The translations under genes were made by a program, and so were the position numbers. DNA of 64,000 nucleotides from Streptomyces cyaneofuscatus (GTDB lineage: Bacteria; Actinomycetota; Actinomycetes; Streptomycetales; Streptomycetaceae), in NCBI RefSeq assembly GCF_000718135.1, contig NZ_JOEM01000013.1:299524-363523 (forward strand), in the 5' to 3' direction. The notes under the pieces are model-generated. The model was not told where the DNA came from. It saw only the letters and a list, made by a program, of their open reading frames with translations, and ran no database searches. Of this stretch, positions 25,916-33,711 are shown one piece after another; position 1 is the first letter of the stretch; every line of letters starts with the position of its first letter.

Positions 25916-26962
25916 ATGAACGATCACCCGGGGAAGTCGCCGGACCATCTTACGATCAACGTCACGCACCGGGACGACCCGGTCTTCGAGGTCACCCAGG
26001 CGGACGCGTTCGCCTCGGTGCGCAAGTACCCGAACATCGTGGTCCGGGGGCCGTTGTTCGGGCTCGCCGCGCAGGGGCGTGGGGAGCGGCCGCGCTGGCG
26101 GCTGCTGGGTGAACTCGACACCGGATTCCCGCAGATGGCCCGGGACGAGCTGAACTCGCACCTCTGGTTCAAGGCCAAGGACCACACCGAGGACCGGACC
26201 GTGCGGCGGTCGCTGCTGAAGGCCGTGGCCCGGCTGGAGAAGGACCCGGTCAACGAGGTGACGGCGGACGGGGTGCGCTACCGCGTGGTGCGGGCGGACG
26301 AGTTCGCCCGGATCGGTGACTCGCGGCTTGAGCCGCCCCGGGCCACCGACCCCGACGAGGACAGCTGGGACCTGGACGCGCCCGACCCCTCCCGCACCAA
26401 GGGGTTCGTGGTCGACCACGCGGCCGCCGTCGGGCTGGCCGAGGGCATCGACCGGGCCGGGCTGCTCCAGCTCTCGTACACCGCCGGCCGCTTCCCCGGT
26501 GACGTACGGGCCGACTCCCAAAGGGCGTTGACCACCCACCCGGGCGTCGTGCTCCTCCCGACGACGTTCCGGGTGGTGGAGCGGAAGGAGCTGTCCTGGT
26601 CGATGGTGACCGGGCAGTACGCGACCCCGCAGGGCGCCCGGCGCGCCCTCGTCCACCACCTCACCCGGCCCGTTCCGAAGCTCCCGGATATGCCGGACAT
26701 GCCGGAGCTGCCCGCCTGGATGAAGGTGGACGAGAAGGAGCAGGCGATCCACGACCGGGCCGCGAAGAAGTTCATGGCGCGTCGGCGGCCCAACGAACTC
26801 ATGGTGCGGGGACGCCGGTACGAGGTCGTGCGGGTGGAGCGCGTGATGCGCATCGGACCCGACGGGCCGGAGAAGCCGCGCCCGTCCGACACGGACGACT
26901 ACGGCCCCTCCCAGATCCATCCCCTCATGGACGAGGAAGGGAACATCACCTACGGCTCGTAG
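25916..26962 (+). CDS. Conserved Streptomyces protein, probably DUF5954 family
   Basis: A 348-residue soluble protein without signal peptide or membrane segment. Two related sections are visible: VRYRVVRADEFARIG near residue 122 and RRYEVVRVERVMRIGPDGPE near residue 302, indicating an internal repeat. The overall look matches the Streptomyces family DUF5954 as I recall it; no function is known. It is monocistronic, ending at a very strong terminator. Confidence 0.7.
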   Translation: MNDHPGKSPDHLTINVTHRDDPVFEVTQADAFASVRKYPNIVVRGPLFGLAAQGRGERPRWRLLGELDTGFPQMARDELNSHLWFKAKDHTEDRTVRRSLLKAVARLEKDPVNEVTADGVRYRVVRADEFARIGDSRLEPPRATDPDEDSWDLDAPDPSRTKGFVVDHAAAVGLAEGIDRAGLLQLSYTAGRFPGDVRADSQRALTTHPGVVLLPTTFRVVERKELSWSMVTGQYATPQGARRALVHHLTRPVPKLPDMPDMPELPAWMKVDEKEQAIHDRAAKKFMARRRPNELMVRGRRYEVVRVERVMRIGPDGPEKPRPSDTDDYGPSQIHPLMDEEGNITYGS

Positions 26963-26972
26963 CGTCGCCCAC

Positions 26973-27021
26973 GCACAACTGAGGCCCCCCGCAACAGCCT
27001 TGCGGGGGGCCTCAGTTGTGC
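26973..27021. terminator. Very strong bidirectional terminator
   Basis: A perfect 22-bp inverted repeat (26973-26994 with 27000-27021; it starts GCACAACTGAGGCCCCCCGC) with loop CAGCC, between the DUF5954-like gene and the convergent LCP gene. Confidence 0.92.
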
Positions 27022-27038
27022 CAGTCATGCCAGTCGTG

Positions 27039-28349
27039 TCAGTTGCCCTTGACCGTGACCTTCTCGTCGTTCTTCAGTTGCTGCACGAGCTGCTTCACCT
27101 TCGCCTTGTCCCAGACCAGGTTGCCGTTGGCGCTGCCGGAGATCGGCATGTTCATCGACGTACCGTCGCCGCCCGTGACGCCCTTCATCGCGAAGAACAT
27201 GTTGGCCAGCGACCAGAGCGACATGTCCTTGTCCACGATCAGGGTGTCCAGGCCCGCGCCCATCGTCGGGTACAGCTTGAACGGGTTGAGGACTGTGGAC
27301 GGGGTCGCCGTCTGGCTCGCCAGCGCCGCGAGGAACTTCTGCTGGTTCTTCGTACGGTCCAGGTCGCTGCCCGCGAACGCGTACCGGGTGCGGACGAAGG
27401 CCAGGGACTGCTCGCCGTTCAGGGTCTGCTTCCCGGCCTGGAAGTCGGCGCCGGACTTCTTGTCCTTGAACGCCTTCGGGATGTCCATCTCGACCCCGCC
27501 GATCGCGTCCACGATCTGCGCGAAGCCGCCGAAGCCGATCTCGACGTAGTGGTCGATGCGCAGCCCGGTGTTGAACTCGACCGTGCGCACGAGGAGTTCG
27601 GGGCCGTCCTCGGCGTACGCGGCGTTCAGCTTCACCTGGCGGCCGGTGCCCTGGAACATCTTGCCGGACTCGGACCCCTTGAAGGAGGGGATCTCCACCT
27701 GGGAGTCGCGCGGCAGGGAGACCAGCGTCGGGCCGTTGGAGCCGTCGTGCAGGATCATCATCGAGTCGGTGCGCTTGCCCTCGGCGGAACCGGTGCGCAG
27801 CCGCTTCTTGTCCTCGGTCGACATGCCCTCACGGCTGTCGGAGCCGACGATCAGGTAGTTCGTCCCGTCGCCCGCTTCCGGCCGCTCGATGACCTTGGCG
27901 AGGTCGACCTCGCGCTTCAGCTTGCCGTCGGCCCAGAAGTACGTCGAGACGGAGACCACGAGGAGCACGACGACCAGGGTCAGCGCGCCGAGCTTGATCC
28001 GGCGGCGCCAGTCGACCGGCGGGCGCCCCTGGACGTAACCCGCGTCACCACCGCCACCGCCACGGCCGCCCCCGCGACCGCCGCCCCCGCCCGCGCCACC
28101 GCCGTAGACCTGGCCGGTGTTGTAGCCGCTGTCGTAACCGGGCTCGGGGCTGTTGCCGTAACCGGGCTGTCCGCCCTGGTAGCGGTCGTCATACCCCTGG
28201 CTCTGCGGGGGCACCGTCGGCCTCTGCGGCGGGGCCGGGCGGCGCTGGATGTGGGGCATCGCGCGGGCGCTCTCGGGCTGGGGGCTGGCACTGCCCCGCC
28301 CGTAGCGCTCGCTGCGGTCGCCGGTCCGTCGATCGGGCCAATCGTTCAT
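27039..28349 (-). CDS. LCP (LytR-CpsA-Psr) family glycopolymer transferase, copy 1
   Basis: A 436-residue membrane enzyme. LCP proteins transfer teichoic-acid-like or other glycopolymers from a polyprenyl carrier to peptidoglycan. Layout: cytoplasmic Gly/Pro/Tyr-rich N terminus (1-110), one helix (LGALTLVVVLLVVSVSTYF), then the LCP domain with GTNYLIVGSDSR, VSLPRDSQVEIP, KLNAAYAEDGPELLVRTVE, IDHYVEIGFGGF, VRTRYAFAGSDLDRTKNQQ. The Arg and Asp of these motifs bind the pyrophosphate lipid. No LytR_C domain follows. First of five paralogues within 10 kb, all on this strand. The ribosome site before ATG 28349 is weak. Confidence 0.93.
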   Translation of the reverse strand: MNDWPDRRTGDRSERYGRGSASPQPESARAMPHIQRRPAPPQRPTVPPQSQGYDDRYQGGQPGYGNSPEPGYDSGYNTGQVYGGGAGGGGGRGGGRGGGGGDAGYVQGRPPVDWRRRIKLGALTLVVVLLVVSVSTYFWADGKLKREVDLAKVIERPEAGDGTNYLIVGSDSREGMSTEDKKRLRTGSAEGKRTDSMMILHDGSNGPTLVSLPRDSQVEIPSFKGSESGKMFQGTGRQVKLNAAYAEDGPELLVRTVEFNTGLRIDHYVEIGFGGFAQIVDAIGGVEMDIPKAFKDKKSGADFQAGKQTLNGEQSLAFVRTRYAFAGSDLDRTKNQQKFLAALASQTATPSTVLNPFKLYPTMGAGLDTLIVDKDMSLWSLANMFFAMKGVTGGDGTSMNMPISGSANGNLVWDKAKVKQLVQQLKNDEKVTVKGN

Positions 28350-28443
28350 CCGAACAGTGTGCCGTCCCGACCCACAGCTATTACAGGGTGTAAGGGAAAT
28401 CGCACCAGGGCTGTTGCGAAGCTGATGCATTCCGCGCGATCCG

Positions 28444-28483
28444 GGCCCGCGCACAAGGTGGACGGCCCGCGCATAAGGTGGAC
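28444..28483. repeat. Two tandem 20-bp copies carrying the thioesterase ribosome site
   Basis: GGCCCGCGCACAAGGTGGAC (28444-28463) is followed directly by a copy with one change (T for C, 28464-28483). Each contains AAGGTGG; the second serves ATG 28487. Confidence 0.9.
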
Positions 28484-28486
28484 TGT

Positions 28487-29044
28487 ATGACAGATCAGGC
28501 CACCCGCTCGGAGCGCTCGGAAGAAGAGATTCCGGGCAAGCCCACCGCCGCGTCCCGCACCACCCTCAGCCACATCATGACCGGCAGCGACACCAACCTC
28601 CTGGGTACGGTGCACGGTGGCGTGATCATGAAACTGGTCGACGACGCGGCGGGCGCCGTGGCCGGACGGCACTCCGGCGGGCCCGCCGTGACCGCCTCGA
28701 TGGACGAGATGGTGTTCCTGGAGCCGGTCAGGGTGGGTGACCTCGTTCACGTACGCGCCCAGGTGAACTGGACCGGCCGCTCCTCCATGGAGGTCGGCGT
28801 CCGCGTGATGGCCGAGCGCTGGAACGAGTCCACCCCCGCCCAGCAGGTCGGCAGCGCCTACCTCGTCTTCGCCGCCGTCGACGGGGACGGCAAGCCGCGC
28901 CGCGTACCGCCGGTGGTCCCCGAGACCGAGCGCGACAAGCGGCGCTACCAGGAGGCGCAGATCCGGCGCACCCACCGCCTCGCGCGCCGCCGGGCGATCA
29001 AGGAGCTGCGGGAGAAGCGCGTGGCCGACGGCATCGACGACTGA
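28487..29044 (+). CDS. Acyl-CoA thioesterase, hotdog fold
   Basis: A 185-residue hotdog protein of the YciA/ACOT type that hydrolyses acyl-CoA esters. Core motifs are SHIMTGSDTNLLGTVHGGVI with the acidic LVDDAAGAVAGRHSG, VTASMDEMVFLEPVRVGDLV and the EVGVRVMAE strand. A charged C-terminal tail of about 50 residues follows the fold. AAGGTGG 7 bases before ATG 28487 is provided by the tandem 20-bp repeat. It lies on the opposite strand within the LCP cluster and is probably functionally unrelated. Confidence 0.88.
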   Translation: MTDQATRSERSEEEIPGKPTAASRTTLSHIMTGSDTNLLGTVHGGVIMKLVDDAAGAVAGRHSGGPAVTASMDEMVFLEPVRVGDLVHVRAQVNWTGRSSMEVGVRVMAERWNESTPAQQVGSAYLVFAAVDGDGKPRRVPPVVPETERDKRRYQEAQIRRTHRLARRRAIKELREKRVADGIDD

Positions 29045-29068
29045 GGTCCCCGTAACGCCGTAGCGGTC

Positions 29069-30577
29069 CTACGGGCAGACCACCTCGTCGCCCGTCACCG
29101 TGGCGAACTCGCCCGTCTGCTTGCTCTCCGCCCGCACCGGCCGCACCTTCGTGAAGTCCGAGCCGGCCGTCACCTCCATCGTGGCGCCCTGCCCCTTCAC
29201 CGCCTTCAGCTCGCTCCCGGGCAACGCGGCGGCCAGCGACTTCGCCGACCGGTCCCAGCGCGGGTCGTACGTCACGAGCGTCCGCGCCAGGTCGCGCAGC
29301 GTGCCGTTGAGCGGGGCGTCGGTGGTGTTGAAGCCGGTCGCGCGCAGGCCGGCGTCCACGTCCTTGCCGAGGCCGTCCTTCGGGGTGCCGTTGTAGACCT
29401 GCACCCGGATCTCCTCCGGTGCCACGTCCACCAACGTCGCCCGGTCCTTCTTCGCGGCGGCCGCCGCCGGCTTCGGCTCGGCCGGGGCCAGCGGCTTGTC
29501 CTCGCGCAGCGCCTGGAACAGCTTCTTCGACTTCGCCGCGTCCCACTGGACCGTGGAGCCGATGCCCTTGACCGGGAAGCTCGGATTCCCGATGGGTACG
29601 GAGGTGAACTCCGACGACGCCGGGCTGAAGTCCTTCATCGCCTTGCCGAGCTCCAGCATCTGCTCCGTACCGAACCCCTCGTCGGCCCGGACCGAGCCCA
29701 GCACCGACGCGGAGACCTGCCGGAACCGCACCGGGTTCAACAGCACCCCGTTGCTCGTCGCCTCCTTGATCAGCGCCGCCATGAACTTCTGCTGGCGCTG
29801 CATCCGGCCCAGGTCGGAACCCACGTCGACATGGCGGGAGCGTACGTACTGGAGCGCCCGGCCGCCGTCGAGCTTGTGGGTGCCGGCGGGCAGGTCCAGT
29901 CCGGTGTACGAGTCCTTCATCGGCCGGGCCGTACAGATCTGCACCCCGCCCACCGCGTCGACCGTCTTCATGAAGCTGGTGAAATCGACCTCCAGATAGT
30001 GGTCGACCTTGACGCCCGTCATGTGCTCGACCGTCCGCACGGTCAGCGTCGGCCCGCCCTCCGCGTAGGCGGCGTTGAGCTTCACCGGGTGGCTGTTGTG
30101 CTTCTTGCCGGTGGTGCGGTCGGTGTGGGCCGGGATCTCCGCGTAACTGTCCCGGGGGAGGCTCACGACGCTCGCCCGCTGCTTGTCGGCCGAGAGGTGG
30201 ACCAGCATGATCGTGTCGGTGCAGTGGCAGGGCGCGCCGCCCAGCTTGTACTTCTGCTTCTCCGCCTTGGTGATGGTGTCCCGGCCGTCGGTGCCCACGA
30301 GCAGCAGATTGGTCCCGTGCCCGGACTGGGGGCGGTTCTTCATGTCCTTGAACGGGTCGACCCGGCCGATCCCGCCCTCCAGGCCGCTCACCACGGCGTG
30401 ACCGATGCCACCCGCGCCCAGCACCAGCACCGAGAGCCCGGTGGCGACCCGCATGCCCCAGCGCGGCCGCTCGTCCTGCTTCCGGGAGCGAACCGGCCGG
30501 CCGCCCTGCGGAGGCCGGCGGCGCGGGGGAGTGGTGCGGGGGCGGGGCGGGCGCTGCGGGGAGCGGGGGGCGGTCAC
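29069..30577 (-). CDS. LCP family glycopolymer transferase with LytR_C domain, copy 2
   Basis: A 502-residue protein: basic Pro/Arg-rich cytoplasmic head, helix VATGLSVLVLGAGGIGHAVV, LCP domain (GTNLLLVGTDGRD, VSLPRDSYAEIP, KLNAAYAEGGPTLTVRTVE, VDHYLEVDFTSF, VRSRHVDVGSDLGRMQRQQ), a linker rich in Ala/Lys, and a C-terminal LytR_C domain (IRVQVYNGTPKDGLGKDVD). The conserved Arg/Asp residues are present. GTG 30577 is preceded by GGAGGTGTCTCCACCC. This ribosome site is duplicated 26 bases upstream, where it drives a 9-codon reading frame that ends on the GTG. Confidence 0.92.
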   Translation of the reverse strand: MTAPRSPQRPPRPRTTPPRRRPPQGGRPVRSRKQDERPRWGMRVATGLSVLVLGAGGIGHAVVSGLEGGIGRVDPFKDMKNRPQSGHGTNLLLVGTDGRDTITKAEKQKYKLGGAPCHCTDTIMLVHLSADKQRASVVSLPRDSYAEIPAHTDRTTGKKHNSHPVKLNAAYAEGGPTLTVRTVEHMTGVKVDHYLEVDFTSFMKTVDAVGGVQICTARPMKDSYTGLDLPAGTHKLDGGRALQYVRSRHVDVGSDLGRMQRQQKFMAALIKEATSNGVLLNPVRFRQVSASVLGSVRADEGFGTEQMLELGKAMKDFSPASSEFTSVPIGNPSFPVKGIGSTVQWDAAKSKKLFQALREDKPLAPAEPKPAAAAAKKDRATLVDVAPEEIRVQVYNGTPKDGLGKDVDAGLRATGFNTTDAPLNGTLRDLARTLVTYDPRWDRSAKSLAAALPGSELKAVKGQGATMEVTAGSDFTKVRPVRAESKQTGEFATVTGDEVVCP

Positions 30578-30621
30578 GGGTGGAGACACCTCCGGGTGGT
30601 CACGGCGGGGAGACACCTCCG
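30572..30621 (-). promoter_or_regulatory. Duplicated ribosome site with 9-codon upstream reading frame
   Basis: Two 23-24-bp direct repeats (30572-30594 and 30598-30621) each contain GGAGGTGTCTCC followed by GTGACC on the minus strand. The upstream GTG (30603) opens a short frame, M-TTRRCLHP, whose TGA overlaps the GTG start of LCP copy 2 (GTGA). Coupled or regulated translation of the LCP gene is possible. Confidence 0.6.
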
Positions 30622-30803
30622 TGGTGCGAGGGGACCATCGCACGGTAGGCCCATACGATCTCCGCCCCGGCCCGCCACCCGGCGGCGCGCGCACCGGTGT
30701 CCCCCATTCGCGGTAACGTGGCGGCCGAATAACGCCCCCTCCCGGGGTGCCCGCCTCCTGGGCGCGGAACCCCTGGCGCCCCCGAGGACCCCCTGAGGAC
30801 CAC

Positions 30804-31844
30804 ATGTCTGCCGCGCAGTACCCCGCCGTCTCCGTGATCATGCCGGTGCTCAACGAGGAACGCCATCTCAGGAACTCGGTCCGGCACATCCTGGAGCAGG
30901 AGTACGCCGGTGAGATGGAGGTCGTGATCGCGCTCGGCCCCTCCACCGACCGCACGGACGAGATCGCCGCCCAGCTGGTCGCCGAGGACCCCCGGGTCCA
31001 CACGGTCCCCAACCCCACCGGCCGCACCCCCGCCGCCCTCAACGCGGCGATCAAGGCCTCCCGCCACCCCGTCGTCGTCCGCGTCGACGGCCACGGCATG
31101 CTCTCGCCGAACTACATCGCGACCGCCGTCCGCCTCCTGGAGGAGACCGGCGCGCAGAACGTCGGCGGCATCATGCACGCCGAGGGCGAGAACGCCTGGG
31201 AGGACGCCGTCGCCGCCGCGATGACCTCGAAGATCGGCGTCGGCAACGCGGCCTTCCACACGGGCGGCCAGGCGGGCCCGGCCGAGACGGTGTACCTGGG
31301 CGTCTTCCGGCGCGAGGCGCTGGAGCGGGCCGAGGGCTACAACGTGGAGTTCATCCGCGCCCAGGACTGGGAGCTGAACTTCCGGATCCGCGAGGCCGGC
31401 GGGCTGATCTGGTTCTCGCCCGAGCTGAAGGTCCAGTACCGCCCGCGCCCCTCGGTGAAGGCGCTCGCCAAGCAGTACAAGGACTACGGCCGCTGGCGCC
31501 ACGTCGTCGCCCGCTACCACGCCGGCTCGATCAACCTGCGCTACCTCGCCCCGCCGACCGCCGTCGTCGCCATCGCGGCGGGCCTGGTGCTGGGCGCGGC
31601 CGTCACCCCGTGGGCGCTCCTCGTCCCCGGCGGGTACGTGGCCGCGATCACCGCCGGGTCGCTGCCCGCCGGCAAGGGGCTCTCGCTGAAGGCCCGTGCG
31701 CAGATCCCGGTGGCGCTGGCGACCATGCACATGTGCTGGGGCTTCGGCTTCCTCACCAGCCCGCGCTCCCTGGCGAAGCGGGTCATCGCGAGCCGCCGCC
31801 CGTCGCTCGCGGGCAGCGCGAGCAGCAGCAGCGAGACGGTCTGA
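30804..31844 (+). CDS. Glycosyltransferase family 2 with C-terminal membrane helices
   Basis: A 346-residue GT-A enzyme. The catalytic domain (about 8-240) shows VSVIMPVLNEERHL, the nucleotide-binding VVVRVDGHGMLSPNY in place of a DxD motif, and the later FIRAQDWELNFRIREAGGL (ED/QDWE acceptor motif). Two C-terminal hydrophobic segments (TAVVAIAAGLVLGAAVTPWA and GGYVAAITAGSLP) anchor it. GAGGA 5 bases before ATG 30804 fixes the start. Embedded among LCP genes on the other strand, it probably builds the glycan that those enzymes attach; donor and acceptor are unknown. Confidence 0.9.
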   Translation: MSAAQYPAVSVIMPVLNEERHLRNSVRHILEQEYAGEMEVVIALGPSTDRTDEIAAQLVAEDPRVHTVPNPTGRTPAALNAAIKASRHPVVVRVDGHGMLSPNYIATAVRLLEETGAQNVGGIMHAEGENAWEDAVAAAMTSKIGVGNAAFHTGGQAGPAETVYLGVFRREALERAEGYNVEFIRAQDWELNFRIREAGGLIWFSPELKVQYRPRPSVKALAKQYKDYGRWRHVVARYHAGSINLRYLAPPTAVVAIAAGLVLGAAVTPWALLVPGGYVAAITAGSLPAGKGLSLKARAQIPVALATMHMCWGFGFLTSPRSLAKRVIASRRPSLAGSASSSSETV

Positions 31845-31865
31845 TCCGGCCGGTTCCGTACGCGA

Positions 31866-31897
31866 AGGGCCCCACCGGTGCCGACCGGCGGGGCCCT
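31866..31897. terminator. Terminator between the glycosyltransferase and LCP copy 3
   Basis: A 14-bp inverted repeat with one mismatch (AGGGCCCCACCGGT / ACCGGCGGGGCCCT) and a 4-base loop between convergent genes. Confidence 0.75.
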
Positions 31898-31916
31898 GTA
31901 CGTACGGTCCGCTAGG

Positions 31917-33665
31917 TCACCAGCTGTACTTCGGGTCGACCTTCATGCAGCCTTCCTCCTCGCCGTTCTGCGCGCCCGCCGACTCCGGAGTCTTCTCCGT
32001 GCCCTTGGAGACGGGGTAGGCCCCGTCCTCGCGCCAGTCGGCGCCCACGGCGAGTGAGATCCCCGAGACGTCGGTCGACCGCTTCACCTGCGAGACCGGG
32101 ACCCCGAGCGCCTTGGCGACCGCCTGGGCGTCGCCCTCCAGATCCGCGCTCGGATACAGGATCGAGGTCCGCGTCGACCCCGCCACGTTGTCCGGGTCGA
32201 CGGTGGCCTTCGCGAAGCCCGACTCCTTGAGCAGCTTCTCCACGTCACCCGCCCGCCCGGAGACCGGTCCCAGGGCGTCGGTGGCGGTCCCGTTCCGTAC
32301 GGCCACGGCGATTTCGCCGACCGGCGCCGACGGGTCCTTCGGCTCCACCTTCTTCCGCTTGGACGCCTTGCCGTCCAGCGGCATGTCCTCGCGGACCATC
32401 CGGAACAGCTGCTCCGCGTCGCCCGCCTTCGGGTACACGCGGCCCCTGTTGACGCCGGTGCCGTACACGTTCGGCATGGTCGACATCGTGATGCGCTTGG
32501 TCGGGACCTTCTTCAGCTCCTCGGCCAGGTCGTAGAGCTTCTTGACCGTGTCGAGCCCCTTGTCGACCGTCAGCGCGGTGGTCGCGGCCTCGGCCAGGTT
32601 CATCAGCTTCGCCGGGTCGGTGAGCTTGGTGCCCTTGCGCAGCTGGCGCACCATCGAGTTCATGTACTGGTGCTGGGCCTTGGCCCGGGCCAGGTCGCTG
32701 CCGTCCTCGAAGCCGTACCGGGTGCGCAGCCACTGGAGGGCCTGCTCGCCCTGGACGGAGTGGGTGCCCTTCTCCAGTTTCAGCCCGGAACCACCGCGGC
32801 CGTTGGCGCCGCGTGAGTGGATGTTGGCGTCCACACAGACCGGGACGCCGCCGATCGCGTCGGCCATGGAGACCACACCGGCGAAGTCGATCATCATGAA
32901 GTGGTCGATCCGGATGCCGGTCAGCTCGTACCAGGCGGCCACCGTGCACCCCGGACCACCGCGGCGCAGGCTCTGGTTGGTCTGTACGTCCACCGTGCTG
33001 GCCGGGAAGACCTCGCCGTCCGGGGCGGTGCACTTGGGCATCTTCAGCATGGTGTCGCGCGGCATGCTGACCACGGAGAGGTTGGAGCGGTCCGCGGAGA
33101 GGTGGAGCAGCATCTGCACATCGGCGAGCGGAGGGGAGCCGAAGGTCTCCTTCGCGCCGCCCAGCTTCTGGTTCTCCGCGGAGTCCCGGGCGTCGGAGCC
33201 GATGAGCAGGATGTTGAGCGGGGTCTGCCCGGCGGCGTTGGCCTTGTGGTCGGCCATCTGCCGGTCGCCCAGGGTCAGGTCCCCTTTCTTGATGTTGCCG
33301 TTGAGGTGCTCGTAGTAGAGATAGCCGGCCCCACCGGCGCCGAGTATCAGCAGGGCGAGTGCGGAGGAGACCCAGCGCAGGGCGCGCCGTTTGCCGCTCT
33401 TGGGGGCGCGGCGGCTGCTGCTGCGGGCGCTGCGGCCCCGGCTGTTCCTGCCCCGCGAACCGGCCCGACGGCCCGGCCCGTCACCTGCTGCGTTCGCGGC
33501 CGGTTCGCCCGCCCCGCCGTCACCGCTCTCGCGGTGCGTACGGCCCCCGCCGTCCCCGTCCCCGTTCTCGTACAGGCCCTCGTCCCCACCGGGCCGATCC
33601 GCGTGACGGACGCGTGACCGTGTCCCCTCCCCGTGCGTACTGCTCCGTCCCACCGGACCCCCCAT
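31917..33665 (-). CDS. LCP family glycopolymer transferase with LytR_C domain, copy 3
   Basis: A 582-residue protein with a long Gly/Arg/Ser-rich cytoplasmic region (1-95), one helix (VSSALALLILGAGGAGYLYY), the LCP domain (LNILLIGSDARD, VVSMPRDTMLKMP, NQSLRRGGPGCTVAAWYELT, IDHFMMIDFAGV, RTRYGFEDGSDLARAKAQHQ) and a C-terminal LytR_C domain (GEIAVAVRNGTATDALG). Unlike copies 1 and 2 it has an insertion with Cys residues in the LCP domain, shared with copies 4 and 5. ATG 33665 has only a modest ribosome site (GGAAA), so a later start is possible. Confidence 0.92.
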   Translation of the reverse strand: MGGPVGRSSTHGEGTRSRVRHADRPGGDEGLYENGDGDGGGRTHRESGDGGAGEPAANAAGDGPGRRAGSRGRNSRGRSARSSSRRAPKSGKRRALRWVSSALALLILGAGGAGYLYYEHLNGNIKKGDLTLGDRQMADHKANAAGQTPLNILLIGSDARDSAENQKLGGAKETFGSPPLADVQMLLHLSADRSNLSVVSMPRDTMLKMPKCTAPDGEVFPASTVDVQTNQSLRRGGPGCTVAAWYELTGIRIDHFMMIDFAGVVSMADAIGGVPVCVDANIHSRGANGRGGSGLKLEKGTHSVQGEQALQWLRTRYGFEDGSDLARAKAQHQYMNSMVRQLRKGTKLTDPAKLMNLAEAATTALTVDKGLDTVKKLYDLAEELKKVPTKRITMSTMPNVYGTGVNRGRVYPKAGDAEQLFRMVREDMPLDGKASKRKKVEPKDPSAPVGEIAVAVRNGTATDALGPVSGRAGDVEKLLKESGFAKATVDPDNVAGSTRTSILYPSADLEGDAQAVAKALGVPVSQVKRSTDVSGISLAVGADWREDGAYPVSKGTEKTPESAGAQNGEEEGCMKVDPKYSW

Positions 33666-33711
33666 GCTGTTCAGATTTCCGCGGATGACGCGGTGACTCG
33701 GTGACGTGATG

